From an uncultured Pseudomonadota bacterium (lineage in GTDB: Bacteria; Pseudomonadota; Gammaproteobacteria; Methylococcales; Methylomonadaceae): DNA of 64,000 bases. The stretch covers positions 62,001 through 126,000 of the forward strand of contig CAILJB010000076.1 in the NCBI GenBank assembly GCA_903834465.1, read 5' to 3'. Position numbers and translations under genes: made by a program. The notes below the pieces were generated by a model. That model was not told where the DNA came from. It did no database searches and saw nothing but the letters and a program-made list of their open reading frames with translations. Below, one piece after another: positions 36,358 through 45,851 of the stretch. Position 1 is the stretch's first letter, and each line of letters begins with the position of its first letter.

Positions 36358-38511
36358 TCATTTCAAGAGTCCGCCGACATCGGCAAGTTGGTTAATTTCA
36401 ATATTCAAACGTGTTTTAAGCGTTGGCGATTGAATGGCTGTTAGCAAATTACTCGCCGCTTGGATTTGAAAACCGTGCGTATATTGTGTAATAACGATAT
36501 GTAACAATTCGTCTTTTTCAGGTGATGCAGGCAAACTGTCGAGGACATCTTTAGTTACGGCAATTAACGCTTCCGTTTTCGCGGTATTTTTCAGTTTTCC
36601 ATAATATTCAACCAAACGACTCGCTACAATTGCCTTTTCAGCCGCAGTAGTTTGTCCATCTAAAAATTGCTCACTGCTTGTCAATAATTCATTTGCTGTA
36701 GCAGGCGAGTAATCTGCAATAAAAATGGCGGCTAATGTTTTATAAACGGGGCTGTGTAACAATTTGTGCAATTCTAACGCATTTTGAATAAATCCTGCTT
36801 TCAGTGATGTGATAATTGCTTGATAAAGCCATAAATCATAATGTGATTTTGCATCGATTTGTGTCAAAACACTGGATACGGTTTGCCATTGATTACATTG
36901 CGCGTAACCGGTAATTAACGCGCTTAATGTATCCATTTTTAATTGCTTAATTTGAGACTCTGTGCTGTTTAACCATTGCACAGCCACTGGTGTATTGTTG
37001 ACTTCTTGGTAAGCCCGCGCGACAGAAATGCGTAATTGGACTTGCATATCGGGGTCTGTGACCGGCGTGAGCAAGGTATTTATTTTATTAAAATAACTAT
37101 TAGCTATAGCGATGTTACCGGTTTTGGAATAAATCACGGCTAGTTTTAAAACCGTATTTAATTGCAATTCAGGTCTTGGTAATCCTGCAAGTAATTTTTC
37201 TGCACGAACTAATAACGCATTGCTGCCATTTTCTAACGCCAAATAACCACCCGCTTGTGCGAAATAAATAGCTTGTTGCTCGGCAGGCAGTGGGGTTAAT
37301 CGAATTTCCAAACTTGCTAAATAATCGTCAACGAGTTTAGTTTGTTTATGTTGTTGTGCAGCGCGTAATAAAATGCCGAGTGTATCAATATAAACATCTG
37401 TAGCGATGATATATTTGCTGAGTTTTTCCGCATTCTCAGGTAATTGCCGTTCTAAAAGCATTTTACTGTTTTGTGCCAAAAAATAATCCCACGTTATATC
37501 ATTGCTCAATATGGTTAAAAGTTCATCCGAATGCGTAGATTGTGGCGTATTGGGAATTGCCTCGACTAATTGTGTAGCGTTCAGTGGTGTGGCATCGGGA
37601 TTATTTGGTGCTGTTTGCGGCAACAACATCTTTTCAGATGGTGACGCAACATTATTCGTAGCGGCGTTACCCGCATTGGCAAACGCATCCGCATCTAAAC
37701 CAAAACCGTTTAAAACTTGCGCGGCTTGATCGTGAGTTTTCTGCATAGCTTGTTGAGTATCCACAGGCGTACTTGTAACGGTTTGCGGTGTTTCTGTCGG
37801 GTGAACAAGTCGCATCGATGAATTTACCACAAGATTACTTTCGGTTGGTAATGCAGGATTTGATTGGGTAAAAAAATAACTCGCGCCCGCTATAACTACA
37901 CAAAGTCCGCCACCGATTGCCAGCAATTTAATATTCAATGGTTTTTTAATCACACCATCACTGTGTAATTCTTGCAAAACTTCCTTTTCCAATTCCAATT
38001 TACGTTGTTTTTCAGCGTCTTCTTGCTGTTTTTTCAACTGCTCTTGTTTGATGATATTTTGCGAAACTAATAATTTAGCCTTAATTGCATCACGTTCGTC
38101 ATTTCGACGTTTTTGTTCTACAAATTTTGCAATCGTAATGCCGCATTCGCTGCATTTTTCAGGTTCAGAACCATCTTCATTAACAGACATTTCATGTTCG
38201 CAATTTGGACAAATAAAGGCATCGGTGGTAAATTCTTCTTTGACTTCAATTGGCAGTAATTCTAAATTAGAAAGTCTCAGGGCGGGTCTGTAAAGACACA
38301 TTAGCCCCAACTTAGTTAGTGATATTTGATAATGCTTGGCTTCGTCTTCACTTGCCTCACGTCGAATACAGGCACCATTAGGTTGCACTAATAATTCGTC
38401 TAAATCCTTTAAACTAATTTGCAATACTTTTGCAACATTCGCTTTAATACTTTCCGTTTCAGCAATGCGTTCAGGGTTAATGCCTTTTATAAAAATATCG
38501 AATTTTTCCAT
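36358..38511 (-). CDS. Zinc-ribbon, single-TM protein with TPR-like C-terminus, unknown
   Basis: 717 residues. Residues about 1-95 are an uncharacterised domain (MEKFDIFIKGINPERIAET); residues about 99-125 form a zinc ribbon with ICPNCEHEM and KCSECGIT; a charged coiled coil (about 130-190) leads to one membrane helix (LLAIGGGLCVVIAGASYFF). The region beyond is Ala/Thr/Pro-rich and then helical with TPR-like repeats (IYSKTGNIAIANSYFNKINTLL). Topology would place the ribbon in the cytoplasm and the repeats in the periplasm. It lies 13 bases downstream of pilU, so a role with type IV pili is possible. No family name recognised. Confidence 0.75.
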   Translation of the reverse strand: MEKFDIFIKGINPERIAETESIKANVAKVLQISLKDLDELLVQPNGACIRREASEDEAKHYQISLTKLGLMCLYRPALRLSNLELLPIEVKEEFTTDAFICPNCEHEMSVNEDGSEPEKCSECGITIAKFVEQKRRNDERDAIKAKLLVSQNIIKQEQLKKQQEDAEKQRKLELEKEVLQELHSDGVIKKPLNIKLLAIGGGLCVVIAGASYFFTQSNPALPTESNLVVNSSMRLVHPTETPQTVTSTPVDTQQAMQKTHDQAAQVLNGFGLDADAFANAGNAATNNVASPSEKMLLPQTAPNNPDATPLNATQLVEAIPNTPQSTHSDELLTILSNDITWDYFLAQNSKMLLERQLPENAEKLSKYIIATDVYIDTLGILLRAAQQHKQTKLVDDYLASLEIRLTPLPAEQQAIYFAQAGGYLALENGSNALLVRAEKLLAGLPRPELQLNTVLKLAVIYSKTGNIAIANSYFNKINTLLTPVTDPDMQVQLRISVARAYQEVNNTPVAVQWLNSTESQIKQLKMDTLSALITGYAQCNQWQTVSSVLTQIDAKSHYDLWLYQAIITSLKAGFIQNALELHKLLHSPVYKTLAAIFIADYSPATANELLTSSEQFLDGQTTAAEKAIVASRLVEYYGKLKNTAKTEALIAVTKDVLDSLPASPEKDELLHIVITQYTHGFQIQAASNLLTAIQSPTLKTRLNIEINQLADVGGLLK

Positions 38512-38524
38512 CGTATTTTCTGCC

Positions 38525-39682
38525 TTAGTCTTCGAGCTTGATGTCTAACAATTGGATATTTAGCTCAGCTAATTTAGGTTTTGTTTCAATCATTATTTGC
38601 TCTGCGGGCGTTGCACTGGCTATGTTATGACTTAAACTAATTTTCAACCGTAAATTATTTGGTGAATCCGAATTTGCCAGCGCGTCTTCAAGTGAAATTT
38701 TACCTTGTTCATAAAGTTTTTGCAGATGGGTGTCAAAGGTTTGCATACCGGTCGTTTCAGATTTTTCCATCGCTTCTTTAATACCATGAACTTCGCCTTT
38801 TAAAATCAAATCACTGACATATTGCGTATTAAGTAAAACTTCTACCGCCGCGACCCTTTTACCATCAATGGTTGGTATTAAACGTTGTGACACAAAGGCT
38901 TTCAAATTAAGAGATAAATCCATCAATAATTGATTTCGTCTATCTTCGGGAAAAAAATTGATAATACGGTCTAAGGCTTGGTTGGAATTATTGGCATGCA
39001 AGGTGGACAAACATAAATGCCCCGTTTCTGCGAATGCAATGGCATGTTCCATTGTTTCTCGCGACCGAATTTCACCAATTAAAATCACGTCCGGCGCTTG
39101 GCGGAGCGTATTTTTTAACGCATCTTCATAGCTTATGGTGTCTACGCCAACTTCGCGTTGATTTACTAACGATTTTTTGTGCGAATGAATGAACTCAATC
39201 GGGTCTTCAATCGTAATAATATGACCAGACGCATTGCTGTTACGATAATCAATCAGTGCCGCCAATGACGTTGATTTACCACATCCTGTGCCACCAATAA
39301 ATAAAATCAAGCCCCGTTTTTCCATAATGGAATGTTTTAAAATTGGAGGCATTCCTAACGCATCAAAATTTGGAATTTCAGTTTTAATATTGCGAATCAC
39401 CAAAGAAAAACTATTGCGTTGACGAAAAATATTTACCCGAAATCGTCCAATCCCTCGTTCTGAAATCGCCAAATTTAATTCGGGATTATTTTCAAAGGCT
39501 TTTTTTTGCTCATCATTCATTAAACTGTGAGCAATTTCTTGCAAGCGCGGGGGCATGAGTTTGATATTTTCGAGCGGTTTTAAAACGCCTTGAAACTTTG
39601 CAGCGGGTGGCGCACCAACGGTTAAATATAAATCAGAGCCATCGTTTTGAGCCAGAATGCGTAAATAGTCTTTAAATTCCAT
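38525..39682 (-). CDS. pilU: Type IV pilus retraction-type ATPase PilU
   Basis: 385 residues. PilT/PilU family: MEFKDYLRILAQNDGSDLYLTVGAPP, Walker A IGGTGCGKSTSLA, Asp box IITIEDPIEFIH, Walker B-like DVILIGEIR and the His box CLSTLHANNSNQ. The C-terminus is longer than PilT and the N-terminal wording matches PilU, which assists PilT in pilus retraction. The usual pilT neighbour is absent. Downstream is the zinc-ribbon membrane protein, then the EF-hand gene, in one direction. Confidence 0.92.
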   Translation of the reverse strand: MEFKDYLRILAQNDGSDLYLTVGAPPAAKFQGVLKPLENIKLMPPRLQEIAHSLMNDEQKKAFENNPELNLAISERGIGRFRVNIFRQRNSFSLVIRNIKTEIPNFDALGMPPILKHSIMEKRGLILFIGGTGCGKSTSLAALIDYRNSNASGHIITIEDPIEFIHSHKKSLVNQREVGVDTISYEDALKNTLRQAPDVILIGEIRSRETMEHAIAFAETGHLCLSTLHANNSNQALDRIINFFPEDRRNQLLMDLSLNLKAFVSQRLIPTIDGKRVAAVEVLLNTQYVSDLILKGEVHGIKEAMEKSETTGMQTFDTHLQKLYEQGKISLEDALANSDSPNNLRLKISLSHNIASATPAEQIMIETKPKLAELNIQLLDIKLED

Positions 39683-39930
39683 GAGAGTGTCGCGGCAGGT
39701 AAAAATTAAAATGAAAGTAGCAGAGTTCTTGTTAGCGTGTCGCTATCTTTTAACATTTTTTTGCCATTCTATTCGAATTGACAAGGTAAGCTAAACTAAA
39801 ACCGTATTGTCGCAAAACGGGATGCTAGCCTGCTACGATTTGTATATACTATCGAAAACCGTGCATGGCGCGGATTTGTATGTCTTTGACGCTTTTACCC
39901 TCATCACCCTTATCACTTTAGGATTACTTC

Positions 39931-42603
39931 ATGAATAATACTTTTTCTTCGGAAATTACCGGACAAAATGACATTGATCCCGCAGAAACCAAAGAATGGA
40001 TTGAAGCACTGCAATCTGTTTTAGAAAACGAAGGCAAAGAACGCGCCCATTTTCTGATTGAAAATTTAGTGGCTGTTACGCGCCGTTCAGGCTTCGACAT
40101 TCCTTTCAGTGCAAATACCGCGTATTTAAATACCATTCCTGTTTCACAACAAGCGCAATTCCCTGGGGATGCGACCTTAGAACACCGCATTCGTTCTTAT
40201 GTGCGTTGGAATGCGATGATGATGGTTTTACGCGCAAACAAAGATACTAATGTCGGTGGACATATTGCCAGTTTTGCTTCAGCGGCGACTTTATATGACG
40301 TGGGTTATAATCATTTTTGGCATGCACCATCCGAAAAACATGGCGGTGATTTAATTTATACCCAAGGTCATTCGTCACCCGGTGAATATGCTCGCGCGTT
40401 TTTGCTCGGACGTTTTACACATGAACAAATGGATAATTTCCGTCAAGAAGTGGGTGGCAATGGTTTATCCTCGTATCCGCATCCGTGGCTCATGCCAGAG
40501 TTTTGGCAATTCCCAACCGTTTCAATGGGCTTAGGACCTATTTGTGCAATTTATCAAGCGCGTTTTATGCGTTATTTGCGTGACCGTGGTTTAACGAATA
40601 CGGATGGACGCAAAGTATGGGCATTCTTGGGCGACGGTGAAACCGATGAACCCGAATCACTCGGCGCAATCGGTATGGCGGGACGCGAACATTTAGATAA
40701 TTTAATTTTTGTCGTGAATTGTAACTTGCAACGTCTTGATGGCCCTGTGCGCGGTAACGGCAAAATTATTCAAGAACTCGAAAGTGAATTCCGTGGCGCG
40801 GGTTGGAATGTCATTAAACTCGTTTGGGGAAATCGTTGGGACAGTTTATTAGCGCGTGACAAGGACGGTTTATTAACTGCTCGTATGATGGCGTGCGTTG
40901 ATGGCGATTATCAAACGTTTAAAGCCAAAGACGGCGCGTATGTGCGTGAACATTTCTTTAATACACCTGAACTTAAAGCCATGGTTGCCGATTGGTCAGA
41001 TAAAGACATTTGGGAACTCAATCGTGGTGGTCATGACCCCTCAAAAATCTTCTCTGCCTTCCAATCAGCGGTAAATCACAAAGGTCAACCGACGGTAATT
41101 CTTGCTAAAACTATTAAAGGTTATGGCATGGGCGATTCTGGACAAGCGCAAAACACGACTCATCAACAGAAAAAAATGAGTGATAACTCATTAAGCCGTT
41201 TCCGTGATGCTTACGAATTACCAATTACCGACGAACAATTACACGATTTGCCGTACATCACATTCTCCGAAGGTTCAAAAGAACTGACTTATATGCGTGA
41301 ACGTCGCACCGCGTTGGGTGGTTATTTACCCGCACGTCGCACAAAATCTGAATCACTCACCGTTCCAACGTTAAACGATTTTAAAGTCTTGCTTGAAGCC
41401 AATGACAAAGAAGCCTCAACGACAATGGCATTTGTGCGTTTGCTCAATATTTTGGTGAAAGATAAAACGATTGGCAAACGAGTTGTACCCATTGTGCCAG
41501 ATGAATCGCGTACGTTTGGTATGGAAGGCATGTTCCGTCAACTTGGTATTTGGTCACAAGTCGGACAGCTTTATACGCCTCAAGATGCTGACCAATTGAT
41601 GTTCTACAAAGAAGACAAACACGGTCAAGTCCTACAAGAAGGGATTAACGAAGCAGGCGGTTTAGCGGATTGGATTGCGGCAGGCACAGCGTATTCAACC
41701 CATAATACGCCGATGATTCCGTTCTATATTTTCTACTCCATGTTTGGTTTTCAACGGGTTGCCGATTTAATTTGGGCGGCAGCAGACCAACGTACTCGTG
41801 GTTTCTTACTTGGTGGTACTGCAGGTCGTACAACGTTGAACGGCGAAGGTTTACAACACGAAGATGGTCATAGTCATTTAATCGCAGCGACCGTACCGAA
41901 TTGTATTTCTTACGACCCCACTTACGCTTACGAAGTGGCTGTCATTATTCAAGACGGTTTGCGGCGCATGTACGATGAACAAGAAGATATTTTCTACTAC
42001 ATCACCGTCATGAATGACAATTACACGCATCCTGCGATGCCACAAGGTATTGAACACGATATTTTAAAAGGCATGTATTGCTTCAAACAAGGCGACCAAG
42101 CTGCGAAATTACGCGTGAGTTTGTTAGGTTCAGGTGCAATTTTCCGCGAAGCCGAATTTGCCGCTGAATTATTACGCAACGATTGGGGCGTGGAATCGAA
42201 TTTGTGGAGTTGCCCAAGTTTCACCGAATTGGCGCGTGATGCTCAAAGCTGTGAACGTTGGAATCGTCTGCATCCAACCGAAACACCAAAACAATCGCAC
42301 GTTGGTCAATGTTTGTCTAATGCAAGCGTGCCTGTGATTGCCGCAACTGATTACACCCGCGCCTTTGCAGAACAAATTCGTAGCGAAATCAAAGCACCTT
42401 ACACTGTTTTAGGTACAGATGGTTTTGGACGTTCCGATACACGCGAAAATTTACGTCGTTTCTTTGAAGTAGACCGTTTTCACATTACGGTTGCTGCCCT
42501 AAAAAGTTTGGCAGATAACGGACAATTTGATTTAAGTAAAGTTGAAGTGGCAATTGCAAAATATGGCATTGATGCTGACGTTAAAGCCCCTTGGTTGAAA
42601 TAA
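39931..42603 (+). CDS. aceE: Pyruvate dehydrogenase E1 component, homodimeric type
   Basis: 890 residues, the expected length of the single-chain E1 of gammaproteobacteria. It decarboxylates pyruvate with thiamine diphosphate and acetylates the lipoyl arm of E2. The ThDP motif runs from FLGDGETDEPES to the NCNLQRLDGPV segment; GHSSPGEYARAFLLGR and the C-terminal TDGFGRSDTRENLRRFFEVD are typical. The 248-base upstream gap contains a TATACT hexamer (39845-39850) but no good -35 box; no pdhR is present. aceF follows 15 bases downstream. Confidence 0.97.
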   Translation: MNNTFSSEITGQNDIDPAETKEWIEALQSVLENEGKERAHFLIENLVAVTRRSGFDIPFSANTAYLNTIPVSQQAQFPGDATLEHRIRSYVRWNAMMMVLRANKDTNVGGHIASFASAATLYDVGYNHFWHAPSEKHGGDLIYTQGHSSPGEYARAFLLGRFTHEQMDNFRQEVGGNGLSSYPHPWLMPEFWQFPTVSMGLGPICAIYQARFMRYLRDRGLTNTDGRKVWAFLGDGETDEPESLGAIGMAGREHLDNLIFVVNCNLQRLDGPVRGNGKIIQELESEFRGAGWNVIKLVWGNRWDSLLARDKDGLLTARMMACVDGDYQTFKAKDGAYVREHFFNTPELKAMVADWSDKDIWELNRGGHDPSKIFSAFQSAVNHKGQPTVILAKTIKGYGMGDSGQAQNTTHQQKKMSDNSLSRFRDAYELPITDEQLHDLPYITFSEGSKELTYMRERRTALGGYLPARRTKSESLTVPTLNDFKVLLEANDKEASTTMAFVRLLNILVKDKTIGKRVVPIVPDESRTFGMEGMFRQLGIWSQVGQLYTPQDADQLMFYKEDKHGQVLQEGINEAGGLADWIAAGTAYSTHNTPMIPFYIFYSMFGFQRVADLIWAAADQRTRGFLLGGTAGRTTLNGEGLQHEDGHSHLIAATVPNCISYDPTYAYEVAVIIQDGLRRMYDEQEDIFYYITVMNDNYTHPAMPQGIEHDILKGMYCFKQGDQAAKLRVSLLGSGAIFREAEFAAELLRNDWGVESNLWSCPSFTELARDAQSCERWNRLHPTETPKQSHVGQCLSNASVPVIAATDYTRAFAEQIRSEIKAPYTVLGTDGFGRSDTRENLRRFFEVDRFHITVAALKSLADNGQFDLSKVEVAIAKYGIDADVKAPWLK

Positions 42604-42618
42604 GGAAAGGACGAAACC

Positions 42619-43887
42619 ATGAGTACAACATTTGAAATTAAAGTCCCAGACATCGGCAATGTGCATGATGTTGATGTGGTCGCAGTCGAAGTTCAAACCG
42701 GCGATGTTGTTGAAATCGACCAAACTTTGATTACGCTCGAAACCGATAAAGCCAGTATGGACGTACCTTCCACTGTGGCGGGTACAGTGCAACAAGTGCA
42801 TTTAAAAGTTGGCGATAAAGTCAACGAAGGTTCATTGATTGTCACGGTTTTAGTGAGTGAAGAAGCTGTGGCTGAATCTTCAACGGTTGTTGAATCAACA
42901 ACCGTTGAAGAAGTGAAAGTTATTGAACCAGCGCCAAAACCTTCTGCACCTGAGCCTGTTGAAGTTTCGGTGCCTGTTGCATTAAAAAGCAAAGCTCACG
43001 CTTCACCAGCAGTGCGTTTATTTGCGCGTGAATTGGGCGTTGATATTAGTCAAATTGCACAAGGCAACGGGCGCAAAGGTCGTATTTTAAAAGACGACGT
43101 AAAAGCGTATGTCAAAAAAGCGATGACCGAAGGCATTACCGTCACAGGTGGTTCAGGTATTCCAAAAATTTCTGTGCCTGATTTTTCAGCGTTTGGGGAA
43201 ATTGAAGTCCAACCACTTAGCAAAATTAACCGCATTACTGGTCAACACATGACCAGCGTTTGGCTCAATTTGCCGATGGTGACGTATCACGATGAAGTCG
43301 ATATTACTGATATGGAAGATTTCCGTGTTTCATTAAATTCTGGAAGGAATAACACGCTTAAATACACCGGTTTGTTGTTTATCATGAAAGCGTTATCCGC
43401 TGCGATGCAACAATTCCCACGTTTTAATTCGTCGCTTTCAAGTGATGGGCAGAGTTTGATTTTTAAAAAATATCTTAATATCGGTATTGCTGTTGATACG
43501 CCAAATGGTTTGGTCGTACCGGTGTTGCGTGACGTGCCAAATAAATCCATTAAACAACTCGCTATCGAAATCGCGGAAAAAAGTGAAAAAGCACGCGCTG
43601 GCAAATTAACCGCTGCCGAAATGCAAGGCGGTTGCATGAGTATTTCAAGTTTAGGAGGCATTGGTGGCAAAGCGTTTACGCCGATTGTTAACGCCCCCGA
43701 AGTGGCGATTTTAGGGGTGACAAAATCATCGATTCAACCTGTTTGGAATGGCAAAGAATTTGAACCACGTTTGATGTTGCCACTGGATTTAACTTACGAC
43801 CATCGAGTCATTGATGGCGCAGAAGGCGCACGTTTCATGGAAGCGTTGAAATACTATTTAGGCGACGTGCGTCGTTTGCTCGTTTAA
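42619..43887 (+). CDS. aceF: Dihydrolipoamide acetyltransferase (pyruvate dehydrogenase E2)
   Basis: 422 residues with a single lipoyl domain (Lys44 in ETDKASMDVP), where E. coli has three. A linker rich in Val/Glu/Pro leads to the peripheral-subunit-binding domain (SPAVRLFARELGVDISQIAQGNGRKGRILKDDV) and the catalytic domain with the active-site DHRVIDGAEGARF. It transfers acetyl groups to CoA. Good AAGGA site before the ATG; lpd follows ten bases later. Confidence 0.97.
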   Translation: MSTTFEIKVPDIGNVHDVDVVAVEVQTGDVVEIDQTLITLETDKASMDVPSTVAGTVQQVHLKVGDKVNEGSLIVTVLVSEEAVAESSTVVESTTVEEVKVIEPAPKPSAPEPVEVSVPVALKSKAHASPAVRLFARELGVDISQIAQGNGRKGRILKDDVKAYVKKAMTEGITVTGGSGIPKISVPDFSAFGEIEVQPLSKINRITGQHMTSVWLNLPMVTYHDEVDITDMEDFRVSLNSGRNNTLKYTGLLFIMKALSAAMQQFPRFNSSLSSDGQSLIFKKYLNIGIAVDTPNGLVVPVLRDVPNKSIKQLAIEIAEKSEKARAGKLTAAEMQGGCMSISSLGGIGGKAFTPIVNAPEVAILGVTKSSIQPVWNGKEFEPRLMLPLDLTYDHRVIDGAEGARFMEALKYYLGDVRRLLV

Positions 43888-43897
43888 GGAGAGAATC

Positions 43898-45301
43898 ATG
43901 AGCGAAAATTTACAAACAGAAGTTCTCGTTTTAGGCGGCGGCCCTGGTGGTTATACGGCGGCATTTCGCGCGGCGGATTTGGGTAAAAGCGTTGTGCTAG
44001 TTGAGCGTTATGGCGTGTTAGGCGGCGTATGTTTAAACGTCGGTTGTATTCCGTCAAAAGCCCTTTTGCATTTGGCGCATACGATTCACGAAGCCGAAGA
44101 ATCTGAAAATTTCGGCGTGACATTCGCAAAACCACAGCTCGACATCGACAAAATTCGTGCGTGGCGCATGAGCGTGACCAAAGGTTTGAATGACGGACTT
44201 GGCGCGTTAGCAAAACAACGTAAAGTTACTGTGATTCAAGGCGTGGGCAGTTTTACAGGCGCAAATACACTGGTTGTTGGAGACACAACCGTGACCTTTG
44301 AGAATGCGATTATTGCCGCAGGTTCGCAAGCCACGCAAATTCCTGTTTTCCCCAACGATGACCCACGACTTTGGGATTCGAGCGATGCGTTAGCGTTGCC
44401 GTTTATTCCGAAAAAGCTGTTGATTGTCGGCGGCGGGATTATCGGGCTTGAAATGGCGACGGTTTATCACGCGCTAGGTTCTGAAATTCACGTTGTGGAA
44501 TTGATGGATCAAATTATTCCGGGTTGTGATAAAGATTTGATTACGCCGCTGTTCCGCAAAATCAAAAAACAATACAAAAACATCTGGCTCGAAACCAAAG
44601 TCAGTGCAATTGAAGCGCAAGACGAGGGTTTGAAAGTGTCGTTTGAGGGCAAAGGTGCGCCTGAATCTGAAATTTTTGATGCAGTTTTAGTTGCCGTTGG
44701 ACGCAGACCGAATGGTAAAAAAATCGGTGCTGAAAACGCAGGCGTGAACGTGGATGATTACGGTTTTATTGCCGTTGATAAACAACAACGCACCAACGTG
44801 GCACATATTTTTGCGATTGGCGATATTGTCGGGCAACCGATGCTCGCACATAAAGCGGTACACGAAGGCAAAGTTGCTGCCGAAGTGATTGCGGGACATA
44901 AATCGCATTTTGATGCGCTGACCATTCCATCGGTGGCGTACACCGACCCTGAAATTGCGTGGATGGGTTTGACCGAAAATCAAGCCAAAGCGCAAGGCAT
45001 CGAATACGAAAAAGGTGCATTTCCGTGGGCGGCGAGTGGGCGTTCACTCAGTATGGGACGCAAAGAAGGTTTGACTAAAATTCTGGCTGACAAAGAAACA
45101 GGACGCATTTTAGGTGCGGGTTTTGTCGGCTCGAATGCAGGCGAATTGCTTGCCGAAGCGGTTTTAGCGTTGGAAATGGGCGCAGATATGCAAGACATTA
45201 GTTTGACCATTCACGCGCATCCGACGTTGTCTGAAACCTTTGCTTTTGCCGCTGAAATGATTGAAGGCACGATTACGGATTTGTATGTGAAGAAGGGATA
45301 A
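43898..45301 (+). CDS. lpd: Dihydrolipoamide dehydrogenase (E3)
   Basis: 467 residues. FAD-binding GGGPGGYTAAFRAADLG, redox disulfide CLNVGCIPSKAL, NAD-binding GGGIIGLEMATVYHALG, and C-terminal catalytic HAHPTLSETF. It reoxidises dihydrolipoamide with NAD. The final 14 codons (MIEGTITDLYVKKG) are repeated almost exactly 479 bases downstream at the end of the brnA-like gene, showing that a segment was inserted or duplicated at this 3' end. Confidence 0.97.
   Translation: MSENLQTEVLVLGGGPGGYTAAFRAADLGKSVVLVERYGVLGGVCLNVGCIPSKALLHLAHTIHEAEESENFGVTFAKPQLDIDKIRAWRMSVTKGLNDGLGALAKQRKVTVIQGVGSFTGANTLVVGDTTVTFENAIIAAGSQATQIPVFPNDDPRLWDSSDALALPFIPKKLLIVGGGIIGLEMATVYHALGSEIHVVELMDQIIPGCDKDLITPLFRKIKKQYKNIWLETKVSAIEAQDEGLKVSFEGKGAPESEIFDAVLVAVGRRPNGKKIGAENAGVNVDDYGFIAVDKQQRTNVAHIFAIGDIVGQPMLAHKAVHEGKVAAEVIAGHKSHFDALTIPSVAYTDPEIAWMGLTENQAKAQGIEYEKGAFPWAASGRSLSMGRKEGLTKILADKETGRILGAGFVGSNAGELLAEAVLALEMGADMQDISLTIHAHPTLSETFAFAAEMIEGTITDLYVKKG
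45256..45297 (+). repeat. 42-bp direct repeat, copy 1 (3' end of lpd)
   Basis: Identical over 42 bases to 45735-45776; the next base differs (A versus G) and both copies then reach TAA in the same frame. This copy is the natural end of lpd. Confidence 0.97.
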
Positions 45302-45311
45302 TTTCTGAAAC

Positions 45312-45599
45312 ATGAAATACGAATGGGATGACGCTAAAAAGCTGTCAAACTTTGAAAAACACGGCGTTGATTTTTGCGATGCCGTGTTTTTTAATTGGCA
45401 ACACGCCTTGATAATCGAAGATGCCCGTAATGATTACGCCGAAGACAGGTTTAATGCGTTTGCACCGATAAATAATCGGTTATGTGTGATGACTTACACG
45501 TTGCGAGATGATGTGATTAGAGTTATCAGTTTGAGAAAAGCCAACAAACGAGAGGTAAATTATTATGTCAGCAACTTTCAAAATCTTAATGCCAACTGA
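45312..45599 (+). CDS. brnT: BrnT-family toxin
   Basis: 95 residues. The family pattern is clear: YEWDDAKKLSNFEKHGVDFCDAVFFN, then DYAEDRFNAFAPINNRLCVMTYTLRDDVIRVISLRKANKREVNYY. BrnT toxins have a RelE-like fold and stop growth by RNA cleavage; the partner BrnA neutralises them. It begins 11 bases after lpd and overlaps the brnA-like gene by 35 bases. Confidence 0.93.
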   Translation: MKYEWDDAKKLSNFEKHGVDFCDAVFFNWQHALIIEDARNDYAEDRFNAFAPINNRLCVMTYTLRDDVIRVISLRKANKREVNYYVSNFQNLNAN

Positions 45600-45780
45600 C
45601 GAAGAAGATGCACAAATTAACGCGGGCATTGCATTAGATTCGGACACACGAGAATTCACAGAAGCCGATTTCTTACAAATGCGTCCAGCTAAAAAAGTTG
45701 CACCTGAAATTGTTTCTGCTTACAAAAAAGGTCGAATGATTGAAGGCACGATTACGGATTTGTATGTGAAGAAGGGGTAA
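45565..45780 (+). CDS. BrnA-like antitoxin truncated and fused to the Lpd C-terminal tail
   Basis: 71 residues. Residues 1-57 are BrnA-like (PTDEEDAQINAGIALDSDTREFTEADFLQMRPAKKVAPEIVSAYKKGR). In intact BrnA the GR is followed by a PK-rich segment and the ribbon-helix-helix-like part with WQTRIN; here this is replaced by MIEGTITDLYVKKG, the exact last 14 residues of the neighbouring Lpd. The protein has thus lost its probable DNA-binding half. Whether the remaining part still neutralises BrnT is unknown. Confidence 0.85.
   Translation: MSATFKILMPTDEEDAQINAGIALDSDTREFTEADFLQMRPAKKVAPEIVSAYKKGRMIEGTITDLYVKKG
45735..45776 (+). repeat. 42-bp direct repeat, copy 2 (in brnA-like gene)
   Basis: Second copy of the lpd 3' end, in the same reading phase. 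A hairpin with T-rich tail follows at 45795, as would be expected for the original end of the pyruvate dehydrogenase operon. Confidence 0.97.
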
Positions 45781-45794
45781 GTTGTTGAAAAAAG

Positions 45795-45832
45795 CCGCGT
45801 TGCTTTTGTGACGCGGTTATTGTTGTTATTCA
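45795..45832 (+). terminator. Terminator-like hairpin after the brnA chimera
   Basis: CCGCGT at 45795-45800 and ACGCGG at 45811-45816 form a GC-rich stem with a ten-base loop, followed by T-rich TTATTGTTGTTATT. It may be the ancestral terminator of aceE-aceF-lpd, now separated from lpd by the brnT/brnA insertion. Confidence 0.6.
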
Positions 45833-45851
45833 TTAAACGTGGAGAATTAAA

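Noticed and set aside
39683-39930. TTGACA at 39778 as the aceE promoter -35 box
   Set aside because: No acceptable -10 hexamer lies 16-18 bases downstream; the TATACT at 39845 has no matching -35 box.
45256-45780. Interpreting the 42-bp repeats as phage or island att sites
   Set aside because: No integrase, excisionase or tRNA is nearby and the enclosed segment is only about 0.5 kb; duplication with gene fusion explains what is seen.
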